From Opacimonas sp014872805 (GTDB lineage: Bacteria > Pseudomonadota > Gammaproteobacteria > Enterobacterales > Alteromonadaceae), in contig WKFN01000012.1 in NCBI GenBank assembly GCA_014872805.1, positions 277,970 to 341,969 of the forward strand: 64,000 nucleotides of DNA, written 5' to 3'. Below, piece after piece: positions 18,527-26,521 of the stretch. The notes under the pieces are model-generated. The model searched no databases. It worked only from the letters and a program-made list of their open reading frames with translations, and was not told the DNA's origin. Position 1 is the stretch's first letter. Each line of letters begins with the position of its first letter. Made by a program: the position numbers and the translations under genes.

Positions 18527-19558
18527 ATGCAAGATACACCAGAATCGACTATTAATTCAATCAGTGAGTTTTTACACGCTGCTGGCACACAATTTCGCAT
18601 CGTTGATATGGGACGTGGATACCGAGAACTATCCGCTCAAACATTTGTCGATATCGAGTATCAAAAGCAGCCTGTCCCCTTTCCCAGACAACAGCATATG
18701 TGGTTTGGCTGTATTTTTTGGCAGTCTGGCCAGCATTACATTTGGTTCATTAAGCTCCCATTAGATGAGCGTGGTTTGCTAAATCAAGCCGCTCGCAATT
18801 CGTTTTTAGAAAAAGTCATCCAAGCGCTTGGCGCACAGTTACAAAACACGGTTCAACAAAACGGGCAACTTGGCGACAATCCCTTTACCTTTACTCCTAA
18901 TCAGAAGCAGCTCGCGGATTTTCATGCTTTTGCAAAAAAAATCTTAATTCAACCCGCCAGTCCATATTTAGCACCTTGTATAGATTACATACAATCTCCA
19001 AGCACTCAGGATTGGCAGACTCTCCCGGTGCAGGGTTTGGCCGAAATCGCCAGTCGTTGTAATGAAGGCAATATTCAAGTTCATTTACTCAATAATTGGT
19101 CAGTGATGCCAAGAGCTGTCACCATATCTTTGCTCGAAAGTTTTGAACATTATGCGATAAACAAACCATTGGCAGTGCATATCAAAAAAGAAATCGAAGT
19201 ACTGGTTAAATCGAATCAGATTGATTTTGGTCTTCTTGCTAGTTATTTACGTGCGTTGAGTCAAGCTGACATTGCCATTCAAACTGAAACTGTACGTTTC
19301 ATCTGTAGTCAAGCCGATGTGCCATCTGAATTATTACTCGTGATTGCGGCTCGGAACTTTGCAGCACTGCAAGATACGGCTGTATTACATCGTTTTATAC
19401 CGCATTTACTGTCGTATGATGATGACTTTGTGATGGGGTTGTATCAAGATCTAGTGCAGTTACCTCAGACCCGCATGCATTTGTTGTCATTGATTCACGA
19501 CAATTCGGACACAACAGGTTTGTCACAGCGTATCAAACAGATTACCACCGCGTCATGA
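18527..19558 (+). CDS. DUF3549 family protein
   Basis: Uncharacterised 343-residue cytoplasmic protein with no signal peptide and no membrane segment. Features seen are an N-terminal Trp/Gly-rich region with QQHMWFGCIFWQSGQHY and a mainly helical Leu-rich C-terminal half that resembles helical repeats. I recognise it as the DUF3549 family common in Alteromonas, Shewanella and Vibrio relatives, where it also neighbours truC. The start is the ATG at 18527; a GTG five codons upstream is open. It overlaps the next gene by 4 bp (ATGA), so the two are made together. Function unknown. Confidence 0.8.
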   Translation: MQDTPESTINSISEFLHAAGTQFRIVDMGRGYRELSAQTFVDIEYQKQPVPFPRQQHMWFGCIFWQSGQHYIWFIKLPLDERGLLNQAARNSFLEKVIQALGAQLQNTVQQNGQLGDNPFTFTPNQKQLADFHAFAKKILIQPASPYLAPCIDYIQSPSTQDWQTLPVQGLAEIASRCNEGNIQVHLLNNWSVMPRAVTISLLESFEHYAINKPLAVHIKKEIEVLVKSNQIDFGLLASYLRALSQADIAIQTETVRFICSQADVPSELLLVIAARNFAALQDTAVLHRFIPHLLSYDDDFVMGLYQDLVQLPQTRMHLLSLIHDNSDTTGLSQRIKQITTAS

Positions 19559-19854
19559 CGCTTTTAGACATCTTGGTTTCGGTATCACTCATCTGCATTG
19601 CAATTGGCTTTTGGCGGATTCGAGCTAATGCAGAGGTAGCAAGAACTGTGGCTCAGCAATATTGCAAAAAACACGAACTGATATTTGTCAGTATTCATCG
19701 CCATAAAATTCATCTGCTAGGTCAGCGCAGCGGAGAAATTGATTACCTGATGAGTTTTACTACGGCACCGGATGTGGCTTATGAAGGGGTCATAACCATA
19801 AAAAAGCAACTCTTGGTACGTATAGATATACCGGTTTTTAGAGAGCCAGATTAA
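19555..19854 (+). CDS. DUF3301 family membrane-anchored protein
   Basis: Uncharacterised 99-residue protein. One N-terminal membrane helix (about residues 3-20, LLDILVSVSLICIAIGFWR) precedes a small soluble domain with VAQQYCKKHEL and the aromatic/basic strand pattern typical of DUF3301. Coupled by a 4-bp overlap to the DUF3549 gene. Its stop at 19854 lies only 8 bp from the 3' end of the convergent CsrB-like RNA, whose terminator hairpin may serve both transcripts. Confidence 0.8.
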   Translation: MTLLDILVSVSLICIAIGFWRIRANAEVARTVAQQYCKKHELIFVSIHRHKIHLLGQRSGEIDYLMSFTTAPDVAYEGVITIKKQLLVRIDIPVFREPD

Positions 19855-19861
19855 TTTAATA

Positions 19862-19896
19862 CAAAAGAAAAGGCGATAGCCTATTGACTATCGCCT
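19862..19896 (-). terminator. Intrinsic terminator of the CsrB-like RNA
   Basis: Minus-strand AGGCGATAG-TCAATAGG-CTATCGCCT forms a 9-bp perfect stem and is followed by TTTTCTTTT. The plus-strand flank is less T-rich, so it primarily ends the minus-strand RNA, but it can also limit read-through from the DUF3301 gene. Confidence 0.9.
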
Positions 19897-20221
19897 CATT
19901 ATTTCGAGCTTCCTTCTCAGCATTCCATTGCAACTATAATCATCCCGATTAACATCCGTATACGCCCCTTTCCTTCTAATCCAACTCATCCTAAGCTGGC
20001 CGCGAATCCATCCACGGGTCCCTTTCCATGTCTCCAGTACGAAGTTGCACATCCATACTGCAACCTACTTCCTTCCTGAAGTTGTTCCTGTTTGGTTGTT
20101 GCCAACCAATGTTCCTTTCCTTTATTTCTGATATGGCTTGATATCCTATCAAGCTTTGGCAAATGCCATGTCCAATAACCTAACAATGTCTTCCTGACTG
20201 CGAGATTGTTTCTGTGTGACA
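19862..20221 (-). ncRNA. csrB: CsrB/RsmB-type CsrA-sequestering small RNA
   Basis: Untranslated RNA of about 360 bases expected to bind many copies of the translational repressor CsrA. On the minus strand I count 21 GGA triplets, many in AGGA or GGAAGGA contexts and several flanked by short inverted arms (for example TCAGGAAGA and ACAGGAACA), and it ends in a clear intrinsic terminator. E. coli CsrB is about 369 bases with about 22 CsrA sites. The neighbourhood also matches: E. coli csrB lies between the truC-yqcA side and syd-queF-ppnN, and the same genes flank it here. No convincing protein gene covers the interval. 5' end inferred from the promoter. Confidence 0.92.
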
Positions 20222-20227
20222 AGGTAA

Positions 20228-20256
20228 ATATTACGCAACTAAACTATGATTTCAGG
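20228..20256 (-). promoter_or_regulatory. Predicted promoter of the CsrB-like RNA
   Basis: Minus-strand TAATAT (20228-20233) is a good -10. Seventeen bases upstream is CCTGAA (20251-20256), a poor -35, as expected for a promoter that needs an activator. Predicted start near 20221. Confidence 0.5.
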
Positions 20257-20375
20257 AAAATATTTCAATCATGCTGTATGTAAACACGATTTTTTTATTG
20301 TTACCTCAACTAAAGTACCGTAATAACAGGGGGTTGGGATGAACTGTGAGAAGACTGTGGATAAAAATATCTATC

Positions 20376-20424
20376 AATGGCTTACGTTATTGTAAGATGC
20401 TTCCTACAGATAAAGTAAGCCATT
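20376..20424. repeat. 10-bp perfect inverted repeat around the GacA-type box
   Basis: AATGGCTTAC (20376-20385) and GTAAGCCATT (20415-20424) are perfect complements separated by 29 bases that contain the GacA-type box. The minus-strand right arm is followed by GATAGATATTTTTATC, so it may double as a weak terminator for the GNAT gene ending at 20437. The region between here and the csrB promoter (20257-20375) holds nothing else I can name. Confidence 0.7.
20391..20408 (-). promoter_or_regulatory. GacA/UvrY-type binding box upstream of csrB
   Basis: Minus-strand TGTAGG-AAGCAT-CTTACA matches the GacA consensus TGTAAG-N6-CTTACA at 11 of 12 fixed positions. Its centre is about 178 bases upstream of the predicted csrB start, the spacing typical of Gac-controlled RNAs in gammaproteobacteria. 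It lies inside a longer inverted repeat (20376-20424). Confidence 0.8.
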
Positions 20425-20436
20425 ACCTCGAAAAAG

Positions 20437-21081
20437 CTAAATCGACTTGTACATTATTTGACCCGAAATGTTTTCAGTGGATAACTTTTTGATAAACGTA
20501 AAACCACCAGAATTAAAAAAAGATAGGCATTTGTCTAACGTAACAAACACCCCAACTCCATTTGAACCTTCTGTAGAAGATACAATTTCATTGATACCTG
20601 CCAACAAAATATGACCAAGACCTTGATCTTGATGTTGCGGATGCACTCCGATGAACGAAATCATGTGACAATCCTGAGTGGGTAATTCAGCCCTCACTAG
20701 TTTCTCTTTGTGTAATAATTGTTGCGTACCAAGAAAACCAGCTGTCATCAACATGCGTAAGCGCCAATGCCAATAACGACCATGGCCAAAATCAGGATTT
20801 GGAGTAAGCAAGCACGTGACAGCAACTAAAGAACCATCGCGGTAGACGCCTAACATTGGTTGTTTAGCTTCCCAAAACGCATTGAGTTCTTCGCGGATAG
20901 CGCTGCGCAAGCGCATCTCATAGCCTTCTTGGTCTACTTTAAAAATCTTGGAGAACAAAGGGTCATCAAAGTAAGCATTGTACAGAATAGACGCGGCGAC
21001 CTTTAGGTCAACTGCGCTTAGGTGTTTAATTTCAAAATCAATATCGTTTTCTGAATAGTCTACTGCTGTTGAATACTCCAT
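20437..21081 (-). CDS. GNAT family N-acetyltransferase
   Basis: Predicted acetyl-CoA-dependent N-acetyltransferase of unknown substrate, 214 residues. The acetyl-CoA loop is in GVHPQHQDQGLGHILLAGI (about residues 143-161), followed by the usual helix and a C-terminal strand SGGFTFIKKL. The start at 21081 was chosen because GGAG lies eight bases upstream; an ATG seven codons earlier is in frame. Its neighbour downstream is the csrB control region. No family-specific residues allow a substrate to be named. Confidence 0.85.
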   Translation of the reverse strand: MEYSTAVDYSENDIDFEIKHLSAVDLKVAASILYNAYFDDPLFSKIFKVDQEGYEMRLRSAIREELNAFWEAKQPMLGVYRDGSLVAVTCLLTPNPDFGHGRYWHWRLRMLMTAGFLGTQQLLHKEKLVRAELPTQDCHMISFIGVHPQHQDQGLGHILLAGINEIVSSTEGSNGVGVFVTLDKCLSFFNSGGFTFIKKLSTENISGQIMYKSI

Positions 21082-21192
21082 AAGCGTTTCTCCATAAGCC
21101 ATTACGCGAAGCTGTTTGTAAATTTTGTGTAAAGATTTATAGAGCTTTAGTGCTATAAAGGCAAGTAAAGTTCAATTATTAAACAGAAATAA

Positions 21193-21576
21193 TTAAGGCA
21201 GCTGCATCGACTTTAGATAGTCTTGCCCCCAACCAATAAGAGAGTTTTCTTTGAAAATCAATGGAGTGCATTCGTCTTTTGTCGTAATGCCGTCTTGCTG
21301 TTTTCGCTGAGTTCGATAGTATAAGATTTGATATTGTTCAGAACCCTTTAACGACAGCTCATTAAAATCTGCGATTCCCATCTTCTCAGTGATGTCTGCA
21401 AATGATATCCCTAGTTGAAGAGATTGGATGTGTTGCCGATTATTTTGTTCGCGAGCTTCCCACTGGCTATGTTGGGTATTCCTTTCACTACGCTTATCGG
21501 CATCAATAGCGATTACGCATCCAGAAAGGGGCAAGAGTAATGGGAAAGTCAGTGCGATTTTTTTGATAGTGTGCAT
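21193..21576 (-). CDS. DUF3192 family lipoprotein
   Basis: Predicted lipoprotein of 127 residues. The signal peptide MHTIKKIALTFPLLLP ends in the lipobox LSGC, giving Cys at about residue 20. The rest contains LQLGISFADITEKMG, QILYYRTQRKQQDG and TKDECTPLIF, a pattern I recognise from DUF3192 proteins of Vibrio and Alteromonas; the fold resembles SmpA/BamE-like beta-lactamase-inhibitor-type domains (inference). Transcribed alone, between the GNAT gene and a divergent small gene. Function unknown. Confidence 0.82.
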   Translation of the reverse strand: MHTIKKIALTFPLLLPLSGCVIAIDADKRSERNTQHSQWEAREQNNRQHIQSLQLGISFADITEKMGIADFNELSLKGSEQYQILYYRTQRKQQDGITTKDECTPLIFKENSLIGWGQDYLKSMQLP

Positions 21577-21712
21577 GTTAGCTTCCTAGTATAATAAAGT
21601 GATTAGATGCCAATCCATTCAATTTCAATGCCAAAGATAAGTAATTGATTAGTATATGTTTTATATATAGTCCTTGCTCATATTGACGATAATTTAGGGA
21701 AAATACTTAAAA

Positions 21713-22009
21713 ATGAGTGAAATTACCAAAATATGTCAGACCCTTACGGATAAAGGGATCACGCCAACCGTTGGTCTAATTAAAGCGAAATTAACGCAAA
21801 AAGCACCATTACCTGACATCATCTCAGGGTTAAAAGCTTTCCAAGCTAACCAACCTCATGAATCTGCCCCCATAACAGCGCCAAGTCTTACAGATAGAGT
21901 AGGAGAACTAGAAAAGCGTTGTGCAAACCAGCAAGAGCATATTCAAACATTACATGAGCAAGTCGAATCCTTGCGTTTTATGGTTAAGCAACTGTCAAAT
22001 AACCAATAA
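21713..22009 (+). CDS. Small protein with C-terminal coiled coil
   Basis: Unrecognised 98-residue cytoplasmic protein. The first half (MSEITKICQTLTDKGITPTV) looks like a small helix-turn-helix-type alpha domain similar in pattern to KfrA-like N-termini, and the last 35 residues (about 60-95) have heptad-like spacing suggesting a coiled coil. An AGGGA lies about 11 bases before the ATG. Its last 26 bp overlap the convergent syd gene. DNA binding is a guess, not a call. Confidence 0.6.
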   Translation: MSEITKICQTLTDKGITPTVGLIKAKLTQKAPLPDIISGLKAFQANQPHESAPITAPSLTDRVGELEKRCANQQEHIQTLHEQVESLRFMVKQLSNNQ

Positions 22010-22514
22010 ACTCTTGCAAGCTATTGGCGACGATTTGATGTGGCGTACGCCCCACGTATTCAAAGACGACTTCACCAGATGACGGTATGATGGAAATCAA
22101 TTCTTCTTCGTCATCAGTCACCCCAATAAAAATTGTATCGGGTTGTTTGAGTCTTCTTTTCATTAAGACGTGACCAATAATATTCTCTTGTAAGCGCGCA
22201 AAGTCTTCTTCATTCCATATTTGCAGTAGAGTCATCACTCTACCATCAAAATTCACGGAGAGATGATCGGCATAATAAGCACAGTAAAAGCATTCTATGG
22301 TATCGGGAATTTGGATTTCTAAAGCGGTACCGAGGTGCTTTAAGTTAGCGGATGCATCGCTCTGACGAGAGACTGGTTGCCACTTAACCCAAAGATCTTT
22401 TGTAATGTTATCTGGGTCAACTAAACAAGGAGATGGCCACTGTGCGTCAAACTCTACCATGCATTCATGCTGAGATTGATACTGTTTGATGAAATCTTGC
22501 CAGAAAACATTCAT
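21984..22514 (-). CDS. syd: SecY-interacting protein Syd
   Basis: Peripheral inner-membrane protein that binds SecY and, in E. coli, checks defective SecYEG translocons. The 176-residue protein has the family pattern, including WPSPCLVDPD, AYYADHLSVNFDG and a C-terminal YVGRTPHQIVA. It is divergent from queF with a 38-bp gap, the same syd/queF arrangement as in E. coli, which strengthens the synteny argument for csrB nearby. Confidence 0.95.
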   Translation of the reverse strand: MNVFWQDFIKQYQSQHECMVEFDAQWPSPCLVDPDNITKDLWVKWQPVSRQSDASANLKHLGTALEIQIPDTIECFYCAYYADHLSVNFDGRVMTLLQIWNEEDFARLQENIIGHVLMKRRLKQPDTIFIGVTDDEEELISIIPSSGEVVFEYVGRTPHQIVANSLQEFIGYLTVA

Positions 22515-22552
22515 AATAATGTTTAAAATAGAAAAGTTATTTACGTAAAACT

Positions 22553-23404
22553 ATGACAGATAAATCACTTTATGCCAATTCACAAAGTATTAAGTCTTTG
22601 ACCTTGGGCAATGCCGTAACGTATCAATCCCAGTATTCGCCTGAACTTTTACAGCCTGTGCCACGATTACTCAATCGTCAGCAAATCGGTATAAATGAAC
22701 AAAATTTGCCCTTTACTGGCGAAGATATCTGGAACGGTTACGAATTATCATGGCTCAACCCCAAAGGACTACCACAAGTCGCTGTAATGCGTTGTTTTGT
22801 GCCGGTGACGAGTCCTAATATTATTGAATCCAAATCATTTAAACTCTACTTAAACAGCCTCAACCAAACCGTATTTAGTGATCATGATTCGTTGTCTGCA
22901 ACGTTACAAAAGGACTTAAGCCAATGTGCTGGCGAATGCGTAAAAGTAGACATCATTCGTCCTGAGCAATTTTATAATGAGCAATTCGTCACAACGGATT
23001 GGCAATGTATCGATGAACAAGACATTCAAATTAAAGATTACCAACCCAACCCGTCATTGTTAAAAAATTCCAGTCATGAAGTTGTCACACAACAGCTCTA
23101 TTCTAACTTACTAAAGGCGAACTGTTTGGTGACCGACCAACCTGATTGGGCAACGGTATTTATCAAATATACTGGCCCCAAAATATGCTCTGAATCCCTG
23201 TTGAGGTATGTTGTCTCATTTCGTGAACACAGCGAGTTTCACGAACAATGTGTTGAGCGCATATTTACCGACATATTAGAGCAAACAGGGGTTTCTCAGT
23301 TAACCGTCTACGCACGATACACCAGACGTGGCGGCTTAGATATTAATCCGTTTCGCAGTAACTTTGAAAGGTGTTATGGAGATTGGAGACTCCTAAGACA
23401 GTGA
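22553..23404 (+). CDS. queF: NADPH-dependent 7-cyano-7-deazaguanine reductase
   Basis: Reduces preQ0 to preQ1 in queuosine synthesis. The 283-residue protein is the longer two-domain QueF type. The signature ESKSFKLYLNSLNQ lies around residues 92-105, the catalytic Cys is in ANCLVTDQPDW (about residue 190), and FREHSEFHEQCVERIF is the second conserved block. Divergent from syd and followed by ppnN after a 72-bp gap. Confidence 0.96.
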   Translation: MTDKSLYANSQSIKSLTLGNAVTYQSQYSPELLQPVPRLLNRQQIGINEQNLPFTGEDIWNGYELSWLNPKGLPQVAVMRCFVPVTSPNIIESKSFKLYLNSLNQTVFSDHDSLSATLQKDLSQCAGECVKVDIIRPEQFYNEQFVTTDWQCIDEQDIQIKDYQPNPSLLKNSSHEVVTQQLYSNLLKANCLVTDQPDWATVFIKYTGPKICSESLLRYVVSFREHSEFHEQCVERIFTDILEQTGVSQLTVYARYTRRGGLDINPFRSNFERCYGDWRLLRQ

Positions 23405-23476
23405 GCGTTTGGGTCTTGACCTTTCTTCAAATATACCGATATATAAAATATACGAACAAAAGCAAGGACAAACGTT

Positions 23477-24862
23477 TTGACCCAAAATCCGGTACAACTT
23501 AGCCCAGTCGGTTGGATGAGCCAATTATCGCAAAATGAAATGGCGTTGATTACCGACCATACCAACACCAAGCACTATCATTTGTTCCGTAACTGTGTTT
23601 TAGCGGTGCTCAACAGCGGCGCCGAAACCGATGATATGACCAGCATGCTGGACAAGCATAAATCATTTGCCATTGATCTCATTCGTCGCGAACGCGGAGT
23701 CAAAATCGAATTACTCAACCCTCCGCAAGAAGTGTTTGTCGACGGTAAATTAATTTCTGGTGTGCACGAACATGTATTCGCCGTGATGCGAGATTTGTTG
23801 TACGTCGAAAGTATTTACCCGAATCACAGCACGGAATCATGCAGCGGTTCTGCTGCAACCGATATGGTTTTTGATATGCTGCGCCATGCGAATGCACTTG
23901 AAAATAACGATGGCATCAACACGGTAGTATGTTGGGGTGGGCATTCAATTGAACACATCGAGTATCAATACACCAAAGAGGTGGGCTATCAACTTGGTCT
24001 CAGAGGACTCGATATTTGCACAGGATGTGGACCAGGCGCAATGAAAGGGCCAATGAAAGGCGCCGCGATTGGACACGCCAAACAACGGATCAAAAATGGA
24101 CGTTATGTGGGATTGACTGAGCCGAGCATTATTGCTGCTGAACCACCTAACGCCATTGTCAACAAACTTGTGATTTTACCTGATATTGAAAAACGCTTAG
24201 AAGCCTTTGTGCGTTTTGGTCATGCCATTGTAGTGTTTCCGGGTGGGGTCGGCACCGCAGAAGAGTTATTGTATTTATTAGGTATCTTGCTGCATTCTAA
24301 AAACCAATCGCAACAAGTGCCTTTGATCTTAACCGGGCCAAAAGAAAGTTCAGATTATTTTGAAGCGATTAATGCCTTTGTAGAAGCAACATTAGGTATA
24401 GAAGCCACACAAAAATATCGAATTATCGTCGATGATGCAAAGGCGGTTGCACAACATATCAACAACCAACGTGAAGTCATTCGCAATCAACGCCGTCAAC
24501 ACGGTGATGCGTTTAGTTTTAATTGGTCACTGCAAATTGAGCCTGAATTTCAAATTCCTTTCGTTCCAACACATGAAAACATGGCCAATTTACACTTACA
24601 TCGAGACCAGTCTGCAGCTGATTTAGCAGCAAACTTACGCAAGGTGTTTTCGGGGATTGTCGCCGGTAACATCAAAGCTGATACCATCGCTCACATTGCC
24701 GAAAAAGGAAAGTTCAAATTAACTGGCGATCCAGAACTTATCACCATGGTCGAGCAACTATTAGAACAGTTTATTGCTCAAGGTAGGATGAAACTCCCCG
24801 GCAAGGCTTATGAGCCGTGTTACGAAATAATCAAAAGTACAGCGAATTCAATACAACTATAG
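23477..24862 (+). CDS. ppnN: Pyrimidine/purine nucleotide 5'-monophosphate nucleosidase
   Basis: Cuts nucleoside monophosphates to base and ribose 5-phosphate; the E. coli enzyme is stimulated by ppGpp. The 461-residue protein has the LOG/Rossmann-like nucleotide site with FPGGVGTAEELLYLLG (about residues 251-266) and an upstream GCGPGAMKGPMKGAAIGHA. The start is TTG at 23477 with AAGGA at 23464-23468, eight bases before it. Same order as E. coli queF-ppnN. Confidence 0.94.
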   Translation: MTQNPVQLSPVGWMSQLSQNEMALITDHTNTKHYHLFRNCVLAVLNSGAETDDMTSMLDKHKSFAIDLIRRERGVKIELLNPPQEVFVDGKLISGVHEHVFAVMRDLLYVESIYPNHSTESCSGSAATDMVFDMLRHANALENNDGINTVVCWGGHSIEHIEYQYTKEVGYQLGLRGLDICTGCGPGAMKGPMKGAAIGHAKQRIKNGRYVGLTEPSIIAAEPPNAIVNKLVILPDIEKRLEAFVRFGHAIVVFPGGVGTAEELLYLLGILLHSKNQSQQVPLILTGPKESSDYFEAINAFVEATLGIEATQKYRIIVDDAKAVAQHINNQREVIRNQRRQHGDAFSFNWSLQIEPEFQIPFVPTHENMANLHLHRDQSAADLAANLRKVFSGIVAGNIKADTIAHIAEKGKFKLTGDPELITMVEQLLEQFIAQGRMKLPGKAYEPCYEIIKSTANSIQL

Positions 24863-24954
24863 TCCACATTTATTTTTTTTAGTAGAGATTGGCATGTGGC
24901 TACGTTAAAATATCTATACTTAACGACACATCCATTTCTATCAAAGGAATTTTC

Positions 24955-25962
24955 ATGACACAACAACGAATTACCGTCATTCGTGGAGACGGTATTGGAC
25001 CGGATATTATTGATTCAGCCATCCAAATTTTGGATAAGGTCGGCTGTGATTTTGCCTATGACTACGCCGATGCAGGCCTTATGGCATTAGAGAACCACGG
25101 TGAATTACTTCCTCAAGAAACCCTTGATTTGATTGCAAAGAACAAAGTTGCATTAAAAGGCCCTCTCACGACGCCAGTTGGAGAAGGCTTTACTTCAATC
25201 AACGTGAGTTTGCGCAAACAGTTCCAATTGTATGCGAACGTCCGTCCCGTATTGTCTTTCAAAGGCACCAAAGCACGTTATGATGATATCGACATCATTA
25301 CGGTTCGCGAAAATACTCAAGGCATGTATTCAGGCCTAGGTCAAATCGTATCTGACGACGGCACTGAAGCGGAAGCAAAAAGTAAAATTACCCGTGACGG
25401 CGCAGAAAAAATCGTTACCTTCGCTTACGAATTAGCGCGTCGTGAAGGCCGTAAAAAAGTGACCGCCGTTCACAAAGCAAACATTTTAAAATCGACCTCA
25501 GGACTATTTTTAAAAGTCGCACGAGAAGTAGGCGAACGTTATCCAGACATCGAATCTGCTGAGATGATTGTAGATAACACTTGTATGCAACTGGTGATGA
25601 ATCCTGGTCAGTTTGATGTAATTGTAACGACTAACTTGTTTGGTGATATATTGTCTGACTTATGTGCTGGCCTTGTCGGTGGCTTAGGCATGGCACCTGG
25701 TGCAAACATCGGTGAAGAATCAGCGATTTTTGAAGCAGTTCACGGCTCAGCGCCTGATATCGCTGGCATGAACCTCGCTAATCCAACGTCAGTTATCCTT
25801 GCATCAATCCAGATGCTTGAGTACTTAGAAATGGGTGACAAAGCAGAAAAAATCCGTGCCGCCTTAAAAGACGTCATCGAATCTGGTGATCGCACAACTC
25901 GCGACCTTGGTGGCGAACACGGCACCACAGACTTTACTCAAGCAGTACTTGAACGACTGTAA
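24955..25962 (+). CDS. Isocitrate dehydrogenase, NAD-type
   Basis: Oxidative decarboxylation of isocitrate to 2-oxoglutarate in the TCA cycle. The 335-residue protein is of the short isopropylmalate-dehydrogenase-like type, not the 416-residue NADP enzyme. The substrate loop TSINVSLRKQFQLYANVRP has the Ser and Asn used for isocitrate, while HGSAPDIAGMNLANP fits NAD-preferring enzymes. The start at 24955 has AAAGGA eight bases upstream. A strong terminator follows. Confusion with leuB is excluded by the substrate loop and by the separate leuB at 50195. Confidence 0.88.
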   Translation: MTQQRITVIRGDGIGPDIIDSAIQILDKVGCDFAYDYADAGLMALENHGELLPQETLDLIAKNKVALKGPLTTPVGEGFTSINVSLRKQFQLYANVRPVLSFKGTKARYDDIDIITVRENTQGMYSGLGQIVSDDGTEAEAKSKITRDGAEKIVTFAYELARREGRKKVTAVHKANILKSTSGLFLKVAREVGERYPDIESAEMIVDNTCMQLVMNPGQFDVIVTTNLFGDILSDLCAGLVGGLGMAPGANIGEESAIFEAVHGSAPDIAGMNLANPTSVILASIQMLEYLEMGDKAEKIRAALKDVIESGDRTTRDLGGEHGTTDFTQAVLERL

Positions 25963-25981
25963 TAGAACCAAAAGCTTAAAC

Positions 25982-26012
25982 CGGATTGAGGCGACTTAAT
26001 CCGATTTTTTTT
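25982..26012 (+). terminator. Terminator after isocitrate dehydrogenase gene
   Basis: CGGATT (25982-25987) pairs with AATCCG (25998-26003) and is followed almost directly by eight T residues (26005-26012). Confidence 0.85.
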
Positions 26013-26153
26013 ATGGCTGTTCAAAAGCATGGATTTTCATTCTAAACACCCAAACTGGCCAATCTCTCGCAACAAGTTCGCTACACTTGTCATTACTTAG
26101 CAAAACGCTAAGCAACATGAATATTAATCTATTGAAATACAAGGTATCGAATC

Positions 26154-26468
26154 ATGAAAAACATTCTTTTTTTTGCTCTTTTACTGTCTCAAATCTGCCT
26201 ATCAACCAATCTGTTGGCTGAGACGGTTACCGTACAGGGAACACAATCTATTAGCCAAGACATCAACATCGTGCAACACCTCAATATCAATACAGCAAGT
26301 GTCACCGAACTCACGGCTTTACCTGGTATAGGTATTAAGAAAGCCCAAGCCATTGTGGCGCATCGCACAGACCACGGTGAATTTTTGAAAAAAGAAGATT
26401 TGACTGAAGTACAAGGTATTAGCCATAAGCTACTTGCCAAAATCGAATCGCGCATAAGCGTGCAATAA
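26154..26468 (+). CDS. ComEA-like helix-hairpin-helix protein
   Basis: Secreted or periplasmic small DNA-binding-type protein, 104 residues. Signal peptide about residues 1-22 (ending NLLAE), then two helix-hairpin-helix motifs: LNINTASVTELTALPGIGIK and DLTEVQGISHKLLAKIES. This is the ComEA C-terminal domain layout; in naturally competent bacteria ComEA binds incoming double-stranded DNA in the periplasm. Whether this organism is competent cannot be judged from the window. Single-gene transcript between terminators. Confidence 0.88.
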   Translation: MKNILFFALLLSQICLSTNLLAETVTVQGTQSISQDINIVQHLNINTASVTELTALPGIGIKKAQAIVAHRTDHGEFLKKEDLTEVQGISHKLLAKIESRISVQ

Positions 26469-26502
26469 AAAAGCGCCATTATCATCTCAGATATGGCGCT
26501 TA
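26467..26502. terminator. Bidirectional terminator between comEA-like gene and galU
   Basis: AAGCGCCAT (26471-26479) pairs with ATGGCGCTT (26493-26501). Six A residues on the plus-strand left side become a T run on the minus strand, so it ends the ugd-galU transcript most strongly; the plus-strand side has only a short T stretch. Confidence 0.8.
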
Positions 26503-26521
26503 AATCGGTTAGGTTAGCGTT

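Noticed and set aside
19986..20222. 78-residue minus-strand open frame inside the CsrB-like RNA
   Set aside because: Its sequence is explained by the GGA-rich RNA; no ribosome-binding site, no family resemblance, and it begins at the predicted RNA 5' end.
24955..25962. Second leuB or tartrate dehydrogenase
   Set aside because: The substrate loop has the Ser/Asn pattern of isocitrate dehydrogenase, and a full leuB exists at 50195.
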